Shown piece after piece: positions 27,682 through 37,115 of a stretch of 64,000 nucleotides of DNA. Every line of letters begins with the position of its first letter. Position 1 is the first letter of the stretch. The translations under genes and the position numbers were made by a program. The stretch lies in the NCBI RefSeq assembly GCF_900155395.1, contig NZ_LT699709.1:83151-147150 (forward strand), in the 5' to 3' direction. The stretch comes from Merdibacter massiliensis. GTDB taxonomy: Bacteria; Bacillota_I; Bacilli_A; Erysipelotrichales; Erysipelotrichaceae. The notes beneath the pieces are model-generated. The model searched no databases, had not been told where the DNA came from, and worked only from the letters and a program-made list of their open reading frames with translations.

Positions 27682-28938
27682 ATGGCAATGAAAATCGTTC
27701 GTTTCAACTGCTGTGGCATGGATGTTCACAAAGATCTGGTCGTCGCTACTATTGGTATCACCGATAGACAGTCGAACATCACAGAATATTTCCAACAATC
27801 TTTTTCCACTTTAAACTCGGACCTATATCGTTTAAAGGATTGGCTGAATTCTTATCACTGTTGTGATGTCTGCATGGAATCTACCGGTAAATACTGGATC
27901 CCTATCTTCAACATTCTTGAAGGTGAGATCAATGTCCATTTAACTCATCCCAAGTATGTCAAAGCCATCAAAGGCAAAAAAACTGATAAGAAAGATTCCA
28001 AATGGATCTGTGATCTCTTCAAACATGATCTGATCAAATTCTCGTTTATCCCTCCAAAAGAAATCCGAGAACTGCGTGAGATCGCCCGTTACCGATACAA
28101 GCTGGTCTGCATGCGTTCTTCAGAACGGAATCGTTATCAGAACTGTATGACCGTTTCCAATATCGGATTAGCTTCTGTTGTCTCCGATCCTTTTGGCAAG
28201 ACAGCTTCCAATATCATGAAAGAAGTCATGAAGCCAAACGTGATTGATGATGACAAGATCTTAAAACTCATTCACAAAAATTGTAAGAACAAAGATAAGA
28301 TACTAGACTCCCTTCACGGCTATCACATCGAAGCGGATCAACGATTCAAGATGGAAAAATCATTGAATCATATGGAGTACTTGGATCAACTCATCAATTC
28401 ATGTGAAGCAGAATTGGTCAAGCGGGCTTATCCTTTACGCGAATCTTTCCAGCATATCACACAAATAAAAGGAATTAGTTCCTTATCGGCCATTCTGATC
28501 ATCTCTGAAATAGGAATCGATATGTCTCAGTTTGAATCCGACAAACAACTTGTCAGTTGGGCTGGACTTTCTCCTGCCAACAACGAAAGTGCCGGCAAGA
28601 AAAAGTCAGTTCGTATCTCCAAAGCTGGACAATATCTCAAACCACTGCTTGTCCAATGTGCTTTATCGACCATCAAAGATAAGACATCTTATTTTGGAAG
28701 AAAGTATTCCAATATCAAGAAACGACGTGGTCACAAGAAAGCCATCATTGCGATCGCACGCATGATGTTGGTCAGTATCTATCACATGATCCTAACAGGC
28801 GAAGTATTTCAACCAACGGATTATGAATCCTTCATGAATCCACGATCCGATACCAAACAATCACTAACAGTTGAAGAAGCATTAAACTTTTTGAAACAAT
28901 CCGGCATTGATATATCTTCTATTCAAATCAACTTATAA
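27682..28938 (+). CDS. IS110-family transposase
   Basis: A 418-residue DEDD recombinase. The acidic residues are in CGMDVHKDLV near residue 14, CMESTGKYW near residue 66 and KKTDKKDSKW near residue 105. The C-terminal Tnp_20 domain includes ISSLSAILIISEIG and WAGLSPANNESAGKKKS, which holds the likely serine nucleophile. The frame is open and of full length. AAAGGAG precedes the ATG. The element probably moves as a circle guided by the RNA encoded in its leader. Confidence 0.94.
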   Translation: MAMKIVRFNCCGMDVHKDLVVATIGITDRQSNITEYFQQSFSTLNSDLYRLKDWLNSYHCCDVCMESTGKYWIPIFNILEGEINVHLTHPKYVKAIKGKKTDKKDSKWICDLFKHDLIKFSFIPPKEIRELREIARYRYKLVCMRSSERNRYQNCMTVSNIGLASVVSDPFGKTASNIMKEVMKPNVIDDDKILKLIHKNCKNKDKILDSLHGYHIEADQRFKMEKSLNHMEYLDQLINSCEAELVKRAYPLRESFQHITQIKGISSLSAILIISEIGIDMSQFESDKQLVSWAGLSPANNESAGKKKSVRISKAGQYLKPLLVQCALSTIKDKTSYFGRKYSNIKKRRGHKKAIIAIARMMLVSIYHMILTGEVFQPTDYESFMNPRSDTKQSLTVEEALNFLKQSGIDISSIQINL

Positions 28939-28966
28939 ATTTTTTCGATATTTTTACTACTTATTT

Positions 28967-30139
28967 TTAAGTCGGCTTTTTTTTTACAGTTTTATTCACA
29001 CTTCGTCCTCCTACTATATTTAAAACGATCATGATCACAAAGATCAAAATGCAAAGCAAACAAGCAAGGTACAATCTCTGTGTCGTAAGTGTTTGATTCA
29101 ATGCACCGCAAATGACTGTAAATCCTGGAGCAATCAATGTTCCTACATTACTGGCCGACATGGCAAGGGCTGTTGCCAATGATACCGATTCTTTCTTTTC
29201 ATTTAAGGAAATCAGCAGCATGCATTTTGGCATGACCAAACTGATACTGCTGCCTGCAATGAAGCAGAACAGGTAAAAAACAGACAATGCTGTTGCAATT
29301 GCCATACCGAATAAACCAATTGCCAGCAGAAGAAAACCGATCGCAATACAATACGTTTGCAGATACTGATGTAATTTGCCAAAGCACATTGCACACAGTG
29401 TACCGCCTAACAGGAATAATGTTGAACCGGTTCCCGCTAAACTTGGATCAGAAAATCCTTTTTCTGCCAATGAAAGCGCAATGCTGGTTGGTCCAATATA
29501 GAAAAACACCATGAACAAGATGATCAAAAGACATAAGTGCAGACTATAACCGCAGTCTTTGATCGAACCGCCTTGTTGCTGATCGACCTTTCTATCATCT
29601 AGCCAAAAATGCGTTGCAAGCAAGCCAGGCAGTGCAATAAAATAAACAATATAATTGCTTTGCCAGCTGATCAAAGCAAGCAATCCGCCGACAAACGTCA
29701 TGATCATGCTTCCTAAATTGGAAGCGGCAGTTTGTCAGCCCATGATCTTTTGACGTTCATTTGCTGCAAAATAATCGGAAATCAAGGATATTGCGAACGA
29801 AGCGCATAACCCGGTTCCACTTCCCAATAAACCAGCTCCTACAAATAATAAAAGCAATGAATTATAACAGAAATAAGAAAGGACCCCGGCACAGCAAACG
29901 AGAAACAAACCCGCTTCAATCAATTTCTTTTTGCTGAAATAACGCAATAAATATGCGGATATCATCGTAAATATAATGATGAACAAACTAGGAAATGTCA
30001 TCAACAACTGAACCAGCGAAGTCGGCACAGTTGGAAAATGATTCTGAATATTGACCAAGATTGCAGAAATACCATTGGTAGACATCTGCACAAAAGAAAT
30101 GAGAAGAATACAAATGATAATTTTAGTCTTTTTGTTCAT
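28967..30139 (-). pseudogene. MFS transporter, interrupted by an in-frame TGA
   Basis: Two fragments in the same frame together make a normal 12-helix major facilitator protein of about 390 residues. The N-terminal half (30139-29738) has six helices and ends ANERQKIMG. A TGA stands at 29737-29735. Reading on gives QTAASNLGSMIMTFVGG, the expected seventh helix, and then the C-terminal half to a TAA at 28967. No frameshift is needed. Other genes here use TGA as a normal stop, so this is most likely a nonsense mutation or a sequencing error. The gene overlaps the flavin-binding protein gene upstream by 17 bases. Confidence 0.8.
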
Positions 30140-30521
30140 ATACACACTGTGCGTTGTTAAACTGACAACGATACGCTTTCACTTCATCTAATCGCAAAGC
30201 AACCAGGTTCTCCATTTGCTGCGCATAATTCTTTTTCACAAAAGGATCTCCCTCCATGATCTGCTCTTTGATCTTCTCATCATCAACTTCTGTTACCTTT
30301 GCTTCTACACGATACCAAGTCCCTTTATCAAAGGCGCAGATTTCCACATAAGGATTTTGTTGGATCTGCGCATAGAAACGTTTTTTTCTTCCTGTATTGA
30401 TAAAGAAAGCACCCTGCAGGATCATTAAATTTCCAAAAGGTCGAACACGCGGTTTTCCATCTTCGATGGTCGCAATATAAAATAATCCGGTTTTCTTAAA
30501 AAAAGCTGCAATTTCTTCCAT
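30123..30521 (-). CDS. Pyridoxamine 5'-phosphate oxidase-like flavin-binding protein
   Basis: A 132-residue split-barrel protein. FYIATIEDGKPRVRPFGNLMI near the N-terminus and the strand INTGRKKRFYAQIQQNPYVEICAF are typical of the small FMN- or F420-binding PNPOx-like family in anaerobes, which reduce or sense flavin-linked substrates. GGAGG lies just before the ATG. Its 3' end overlaps the MFS gene, so the pair is one transcript. The 19-bp inverted repeat directly upstream suggests MarR control. Confidence 0.85.
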   Translation of the reverse strand: MEEIAAFFKKTGLFYIATIEDGKPRVRPFGNLMILQGAFFINTGRKKRFYAQIQQNPYVEICAFDKGTWYRVEAKVTEVDDEKIKEQIMEGDPFVKKNYAQQMENLVALRLDEVKAYRCQFNNAQCVYEQKD

Positions 30522-30536
30522 ATTTCCTCCTTTTAT

Positions 30537-30555
30537 TAGTTCGTTTTACGAACTA
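30537..30555. promoter_or_regulatory. 19-bp operator-like palindrome ahead of the flavin-protein gene
   Basis: TAGTTCGTTTTACGAACTA is a perfect dyad around a three-base centre, and the outer bases extend it by one pair each side. It lies about 16 bases ahead of the PNPOx-like gene and after the marR gene. The outer arms TAGTT and AACTA recur with the same 19-bp length at two places ahead of the beta-glucoside PTS gene. Confidence 0.65.
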
Positions 30556-30567
30556 ATTAGGTAAAAG

Positions 30568-30592
30568 AGAAAGTCGATTTATTCGACTTTCT
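30568..30592 (-). terminator. Terminator at the end of the marR gene
   Basis: AGAAAGTCGA (30568-30577) pairs with TCGACTTTCT (30583-30592); on the minus strand the stem is followed by CTTTTACC. The stem includes the marR stop codon. Confidence 0.7.
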
Positions 30593-31016
30593 TCATATTT
30601 TCAATCATTTTGTCCAAAACTTCTGTGAAGGTCCTTAATTCTTCTTCAGTAATATCTTCTTTTATAATTTCGTCAATCACATTGACTTGTCGTTCTACTT
30701 TTGGTGCCAGTTCTTTCGCTTTCGGCAACAAATAGATCCTTTTTAAACGCGCATCATAACTTGTTGGAATTCTTTTGATATATTCTTTCTCTTCCAATGC
30801 CTGCAATAATTCTGTTGCAGTGGAACGTTTGATCTGAAACTCAAATTCAATATCTTTTTGAAATACTTCGCATTCATCCTCTTGACCTAAAAGGAAATGC
30901 AAAGCACGTCCCTGCATGCCGGTAAAATCTTTTTCTGAACGGTTTCTATCAATATTATTACGTATCAATTTTGATAGATAATAAATTTTAAATCCTAGTT
31001 TTGTTTCTCTCATCAT
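30579..31016 (-). CDS. MarR family transcription regulator
   Basis: A 145-residue winged helix-turn-helix repressor. The recognition region is DIEFEFQIKRSTATELLQAL near residue 58 and the wing is RIPTSYDARLKRIYLL, followed by the C-terminal dimer helices. MarR proteins usually repress nearby efflux or detoxification genes and let go on binding a small phenolic or oxidant. It stands between the beta-glucoside genes and the flavin-protein/MFS pair on the same strand. A 17-bp palindrome lies just upstream of its start and a 19-bp one after its end; either could be its binding site. Confidence 0.9.
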   Translation of the reverse strand: MMRETKLGFKIYYLSKLIRNNIDRNRSEKDFTGMQGRALHFLLGQEDECEVFQKDIEFEFQIKRSTATELLQALEEKEYIKRIPTSYDARLKRIYLLPKAKELAPKVERQVNVIDEIIKEDITEEELRTFTEVLDKMIENMKKVE

Positions 31017-31026
31017 TCTCCATCTC

Positions 31027-31043
31027 CAGTAATATTATTACTG
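31027..31043. promoter_or_regulatory. 17-bp palindrome just ahead of marR
   Basis: CAGTAATA-T-TATTACTG is a perfect dyad in the 33-base gap between the Dabb gene and marR, a usual place for an autoregulatory MarR operator. It differs in sequence from the 19-bp dyads. Confidence 0.5.
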
Positions 31044-31049
31044 AAAATT

Positions 31050-32848
<1,799 letters not shown>

Positions 32849-32861
32849 TTATTTTGCTTGA

Positions 32862-34664
32862 TTATTTATCACCTAAGCAGATTACTTCATCGCCGCTGTT
32901 GACATTTCCTGTATGAGTGGAAAGAATTCCGCCTGCTGTTTTAATGACGATGACAGGTGTTTCCACACAATATCCCTCTTCTTTTATCTTAGCGATATCT
33001 GCTTTGATGATTGGCTGATTCACTTTGACTTTATCTCCCTGTTTTGCTAAAGCCTGGAAATGTTTTCCCTGCAGGTTGACAGTATCTACACCGATATGGA
33101 CTAATACTTCATCTCCAGCTGGAGTCGTAATGCCGTATGCATGCAAAGTCGGGAATAAAGTTGTTAAAGTTCCACTGACTGGTGCACAGAATGTATCGTC
33201 GGCTGGTTCTACACAAACTCCTTGTCCAAGTGTGCCTGTGGAAAAAACTTGATCATTCATTTCACTTAAAGGTTTTACATTTCCTTTAACAGGAGCTGCG
33301 ATCTTTACTTCTGAATCTTTTTTATTATCTTTAAATAAGATGACTGCTAAAACGAAAGAAACGATCATCGCAATAGCGATACCGACAACAACAGAAACAA
33401 TTGTCTGTGTGACATCTAATCCTTCTTTTAAGAATCCTGGAATAGCAAATACTCCTAAGCCGGCATTAGTCCATTGCAGCAATCCTGTGAATCCATACCA
33501 GATACCAGCTAAACCAGAACCGATGCAAGAAATGACGAACATATTGATACGTGTCAATGTAACACCGTAAATTGCCGGTTCTGTAACTCCAAAGATACCA
33601 GAGATCCAAGCAGGAAGAGCAATGCTCTTGAGCTTCTTATCTTTTGTTTTCAGCCAAATAGCGAATACAACTGCTGTCTGGGCAAAAGAAGCACCTAAAC
33701 CAAGAGAGAAAATCGGTGTTCCTTGTCCGGTAACCAGCTGCATGATTGCAACTGCAACAAGGCCCATATGCAGACCAAAGATAACCAATACCTGCCAGAA
33801 AGCACCAACGACGAAACCTGCAACCATCGGACTTAATCCATAGATCGTCATAATCACATTACCGATGATCTGTGCCAGCCAGTTTGCAACCGGACCAACA
33901 ATAGTAAATCCAAGAGGTGCAGCGATCAACAATACGATCATCGGCACCAGGAAAGTCTTAACAACATCTGGAATGATCTTTTTGCATGCGCGCTCCAGAT
34001 AAGAAGCAAAGAAGTTCGTGATCAAAATTGGAAGAACAGTAGAAGTATACGTTACATTGATTGTTTGTCCCAGCACATTGAGGTCAACACCTTGCAGTGT
34101 CGGATATACGAAGATACAGCCAATAACTGTTCCCAGGAATGGACTCATCTTGAACTTCACAGCAGAAGTATAACCCAAAACAACCGGGAATAACAGGAAG
34201 ATCGCATCTCCGGCTGCATACAGGATCTGATACAGACCGCTGTCTGCCGTAATGATATTATAGAAAGAAAGCAGTGTCATGAGACCTTTGATCATACCAC
34301 TGGCACACATAACCCCCAGCAGCGGAGTAAATGTACCAGAGATGACATCAACGACTCTTGCACCAAAACTCATTTTGACATCAGATTCTTCTCCACCAGC
34401 TGTTTCAGAAGAAGAGATCCCAGCAACTTCACATACATCTTTGAATACATCAACGACATGATTGCCGATAACGACTTGATATTGACCAGCACTTTTTACC
34501 AAGGTAACGACACCGTCTAAATTTTTGATTGCTTCATCATTTGCTTTTGTTTCATCTTTCAACTGAAAACGTAGACGAGTAACACAGTGATTTAATACCG
34601 CGATGTTTTCTTTACCGCCAACATTTTTGACAATTTCTTTGGCGAGTGTTTCATATTTTCCCAT
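32862..34664 (-). CDS. bglF: PTS beta-glucoside EIIBCA
   Basis: A 600-residue three-domain transporter. EIIB comes first with the phosphocysteine Cys27 in NHCVTRLRF, then the EIIC membrane part (about residues 100-455) with GVTEPAIYGV, then EIIA with His523 in VLVHIGVDTV. It takes in beta-glucosides such as cellobiose, arbutin or salicin and phosphorylates them. GGAGGAGA precedes the ATG. Its promoter region carries a CcpA site and two operators. No LicT-type antiterminator gene or antiterminator hairpin was seen beside it. Confidence 0.95.
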   Translation of the reverse strand: MGKYETLAKEIVKNVGGKENIAVLNHCVTRLRFQLKDETKANDEAIKNLDGVVTLVKSAGQYQVVIGNHVVDVFKDVCEVAGISSSETAGGEESDVKMSFGARVVDVISGTFTPLLGVMCASGMIKGLMTLLSFYNIITADSGLYQILYAAGDAIFLLFPVVLGYTSAVKFKMSPFLGTVIGCIFVYPTLQGVDLNVLGQTINVTYTSTVLPILITNFFASYLERACKKIIPDVVKTFLVPMIVLLIAAPLGFTIVGPVANWLAQIIGNVIMTIYGLSPMVAGFVVGAFWQVLVIFGLHMGLVAVAIMQLVTGQGTPIFSLGLGASFAQTAVVFAIWLKTKDKKLKSIALPAWISGIFGVTEPAIYGVTLTRINMFVISCIGSGLAGIWYGFTGLLQWTNAGLGVFAIPGFLKEGLDVTQTIVSVVVGIAIAMIVSFVLAVILFKDNKKDSEVKIAAPVKGNVKPLSEMNDQVFSTGTLGQGVCVEPADDTFCAPVSGTLTTLFPTLHAYGITTPAGDEVLVHIGVDTVNLQGKHFQALAKQGDKVKVNQPIIKADIAKIKEEGYCVETPVIVIKTAGGILSTHTGNVNSGDEVICLGDK

Positions 34665-34683
34665 AATCTTCTCCTCCAGAAAT

Positions 34684-34702
34684 TAGTTAGTGAACCGAAC
34701 TA
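34684..34702. promoter_or_regulatory. Operator-like 19-bp site, leader of bglF
   Basis: TAGTTAGTGAACCGAACTA, an imperfect dyad with arms TAGTT and AACTA, lies about 20 bases ahead of the bglF start. It shares its inner bases with the upstream site at 34778-34796 in inverted orientation. Confidence 0.55.
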
Positions 34703-34777
34703 TTTATCGAAATAAAAACCCACACCTGTGGATATGTCCTATCTTTCCCTCTTTGCCCGATAGGAAAAGCAAAGAAT

Positions 34778-34826
34778 TAATTCGGTTACCTAACTATTTT
34801 ATAACAGAAAGCGCTTGCGAAGTCAA
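34778..34826 (-). promoter_or_regulatory. bglF promoter with cre site and operator
   Basis: On the minus strand TTGACT (34826-34821), a 17-base spacer and TATAAA (34803-34798) form a good sigma-A promoter. The spacer contains CGCAAGCGCTTTCT, a close match to the CcpA cre consensus, so glucose should repress the operon by blocking polymerase. Directly after the -10 lies TAGTTAGGTAACCGAATTA (34796-34778), a 19-bp operator-like site. Together with the second copy about 95 bases downstream this would allow looping by one repressor. Confidence 0.72.
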
Positions 34827-34872
34827 TCAATATTCAAAAAATTATGTATATTTTTTTATTTCTTTTGGTTAT

Positions 34873-35853
34873 TTAACAAATACGCGGCAATGGCTGACCG
34901 CTTAATTTTCTTAACCAGCGAGTAGTCTGCAATCTAGTATTTAACAGCAGTGTCTGCGGGTGTTCTTTAGTGATTTTTCCAATGATCCTGGCCTCTTTCC
35001 CCAACTGTTCTAACAAAAGCGGCGCATCTTGCGGAGAGATGATCGCAATCATTCTGCCTTCACATGCCATATACAGCGGATCAAAACCAAGCAGAGAACA
35101 TAGTGCAGATACATCTGCATCGACAGGAATGCCTGTTTCATCCAATTCCATTCCCCATTTCGTATGTTCGATCAATTCGATGCAAGTTGTTGCCAGACCG
35201 CCTCTTGTCGGATCACGAAGGATGCGCAGACCTGGCAGATCCATTGCGGCAACTGCTTCCTTGCACAGCAAAGCACAGTCGCTGAACAGATTTCCTTGTA
35301 GAGGGATATCTTCTCTTGCCATATAGACAGCAGCTCCATGGCGGCCGATACTGCCAGAGACAACGACCAGATCTCCTTCTTGATACGATGCTTGCAAGTT
35401 TCTCTTCAAAAAGCCAATGCCGCAAGTATTGATATAGATCTGATCCCCTTTTCCGTGTTCCACAACTTTGGTATCGCCGCAAACGATCTCGACTTTTGCC
35501 TGATCTGCAGTTTCTTTGACTGCCCCTATGACCTTCTTTAGATCAGATAGCAAAAAGCCTTCTTCTAATATCAAAGACAGCGTGAGATAAGAAGGAATCC
35601 CACCGCTCATCAACACATCATTGACACTTCCGCAAACGGCTAATTTACCAATATTTCCCCCAGGGAAATTCCATGGATCTACTACAAAACTATCCGTTGA
35701 GACAACGATAGGTGCTGTCTCATTTTTTAAAACTGCGCCATCTTTGCGCTCATGCAAGGCTTTTCCCGGAAACACCTGCAGTATATAATCTTCGATCAAT
35801 TGTGAAGTTTTGAATCCACCGCTTCCATGATCCAATGTGATCTTTTCTTCCAT
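34873..35853 (-). CDS. hypE: Hydrogenase maturation protein HypE
   Basis: A 326-residue enzyme that dehydrates a carbamoyl group on its own C-terminal cysteine to make the cyanide ligand of NiFe hydrogenase. The start ITLDHGSGGFKTSQLI and the exact C-terminal end LPRIC with the acceptor cysteine are the family hallmarks. An ATP-binding PurM-like fold is expected. The ATG at 35853 follows GGAGGGG; it lies within the 3' end of hypD. It is the last gene of the hyp operon. Confidence 0.95.
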   Translation of the reverse strand: MEEKITLDHGSGGFKTSQLIEDYILQVFPGKALHERKDGAVLKNETAPIVVSTDSFVVDPWNFPGGNIGKLAVCGSVNDVLMSGGIPSYLTLSLILEEGFLLSDLKKVIGAVKETADQAKVEIVCGDTKVVEHGKGDQIYINTCGIGFLKRNLQASYQEGDLVVVSGSIGRHGAAVYMAREDIPLQGNLFSDCALLCKEAVAAMDLPGLRILRDPTRGGLATTCIELIEHTKWGMELDETGIPVDADVSALCSLLGFDPLYMACEGRMIAIISPQDAPLLLEQLGKEARIIGKITKEHPQTLLLNTRLQTTRWLRKLSGQPLPRIC

Positions 35854-35867
35854 ATTTTCCCCTCCTA

Positions 35868-36902
35868 TCATTCATATCGATCAGCTGCTGCACAAGTTCC
35901 TTCGCTGGACACCATGCAAGGGCCGATCGGGTTTTGTGCATGGCAGGTACGATGAAACAATGGGCAGTCTTGCGGTCGTTTTTTCCCGCGGATGACTTCA
36001 CCGCAGCAACATCCTGCCGGCTCTTGATCTGTGAAAGATGGCAAATGAAATTTTTTTACTGCATCCCATCTCTCATATTCTTTGCGAAATCCAAATGCAC
36101 TGCGTTCGATATTGCCTAATCCTCTCCAGACACTGTCCGTCTCTTCAAACACTTCTTCCAATAATGCAAGTGCATGCGGATTTCCGTTTTTTTGCACTAA
36201 ACGTGTATATGTATTTTTAAGAATGATCCGATCCTGTTGATGTGCTTCACATAAGAGCTGGATCGCATATAAGATGTCCTCTGGTTCAAACCCCGCAACA
36301 ACAGCACTTTTATGATAGTTTTTTGGCAGGAACGAGAACCCTGTTTCTCCGATGATCGCCGCCACATGTCCCGGACACAAAAAAGCATCAATCTGACATT
36401 GCGGATCATCTAATATAGCTGTAATTGCCGGTGCACTGCGTTTTAACAAATTAAAGATCGAAAAATTTCGACATCCTTCTTCCTTTGCTATTTTTGCACT
36501 AACTGCTGTTCCCGGTGCCGTTGTTTCAAATCCAACACCTAAAAAGATCACTTCTTTTTCTGGAAACCGTTTTGCCAATTGCAGAGCATCCATCGCTGAT
36601 AAACAGATGTGCACATCGGCTCCGGCTGCTTTTTTTTGCAATAATGTTTCCTGCCGGCTCCCAGGTACACGAAGCATATCGCCATAACTGCAGATCATGA
36701 TGTTTTTTTCCTCCGCTAACTGCAAGGCTGTATCAATGGCCCCGCTTGGCGTCACACAGACAGGACAGCCCGGTCCGCTTACCAAATGAACATGGGACGG
36801 CAAGCATTGACGTATCCCGGCTCTAGCGATGGCCATCGTATGGGTCCCGCAAAACTCCATGATATACAGATCTTTTCCAGGGTCTTTAATTTGATACGGC
36901 AT
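35868..36902 (-). CDS. hypD: Hydrogenase maturation protein HypD
   Basis: A 344-residue iron-sulfur protein that, with HypC, holds the iron while CN and CO are attached. The motifs are FCGTHTMAIARAG, SGPGCPVCVTP and GVGFETTAPGTA, and the C-terminal cysteines (CCCGEV, CPLFHRTC) bind a 4Fe-4S cluster. The ATG at 36902 follows GAGGAG by seven bases and overlaps the end of hypC by 17 bases. A longer frame from 36977 runs through hypC and is not used. Confidence 0.95.
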   Translation of the reverse strand: MPYQIKDPGKDLYIMEFCGTHTMAIARAGIRQCLPSHVHLVSGPGCPVCVTPSGAIDTALQLAEEKNIMICSYGDMLRVPGSRQETLLQKKAAGADVHICLSAMDALQLAKRFPEKEVIFLGVGFETTAPGTAVSAKIAKEEGCRNFSIFNLLKRSAPAITAILDDPQCQIDAFLCPGHVAAIIGETGFSFLPKNYHKSAVVAGFEPEDILYAIQLLCEAHQQDRIILKNTYTRLVQKNGNPHALALLEEVFEETDSVWRGLGNIERSAFGFRKEYERWDAVKKFHLPSFTDQEPAGCCCGEVIRGKKRPQDCPLFHRTCHAQNPIGPCMVSSEGTCAAADRYE

Positions 36903-37110
36903 GGAAGATCTCCTCATACAATTGCTGTGTTTTCTCTGCTTCGATCGGGTCGATGATCTCAATGGCAAAACCGGCATGCACCATCACATGATCGCCAATT
37001 TTTGCATTCGGCAAAAAGTCGATTCGAAATGACTGTGATAAGCCGCCGGCTTCCCCGACCGCTGTTTTTTCATGAATTTCTGTAATTTTTAATGGTATGG
37101 CTAAACACAT
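36886..37110 (-). CDS. hypC: Hydrogenase maturation chaperone HypC
   Basis: A 74-residue chaperone that carries the Fe(CN)2CO group with HypD. The family needs a cysteine directly after the initiator methionine, and MCLAIPLKI is found at 37110, so this ATG is chosen over a GTG three codons upstream. VGDHVMVHAGFAIE-type middle and the EEIFHAV end are typical. It sits five bases after hypF and overlaps hypD. Confidence 0.94.
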   Translation of the reverse strand: MCLAIPLKITEIHEKTAVGEAGGLSQSFRIDFLPNAKIGDHVMVHAGFAIEIIDPIEAEKTQQLYEEIFHAVSN

Positions 37111-37115
37111 TTTAT

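Larger units (their letters stand above)
27450..28938 (+). mobile_element. Second IS110-family element
   Basis: The element carries a 418-residue IS110 transposase gene preceded by about 220 bases of strongly structured leader. There are no terminal inverted repeats. The nine-base word ATTTTTTCG occurs at 27450-27458 and again at 28939-28947, just outside the leader and just after the gene, and may mark the two junctions; being T-rich, it could be chance. The element lies between the SDR gene and the end of an MFS gene, both on the minus strand, and so may have split an operon. It is a different lineage from the element at 0.4-2 kb. Confidence 0.55.

Noticed and set aside
29735..29737. TGA in the MFS gene as a recoded tryptophan or selenocysteine codon
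   Set aside because: TGA ends other genes here normally, no SECIS-like hairpin follows, and a single site does not support a changed code.
34684..34796. Antiterminator (LicT/BglG type) RNA element ahead of bglF
   Set aside because: The inverted sequences there match DNA operators better; no terminator with a U run overlaps them and no antiterminator gene is beside the operon.
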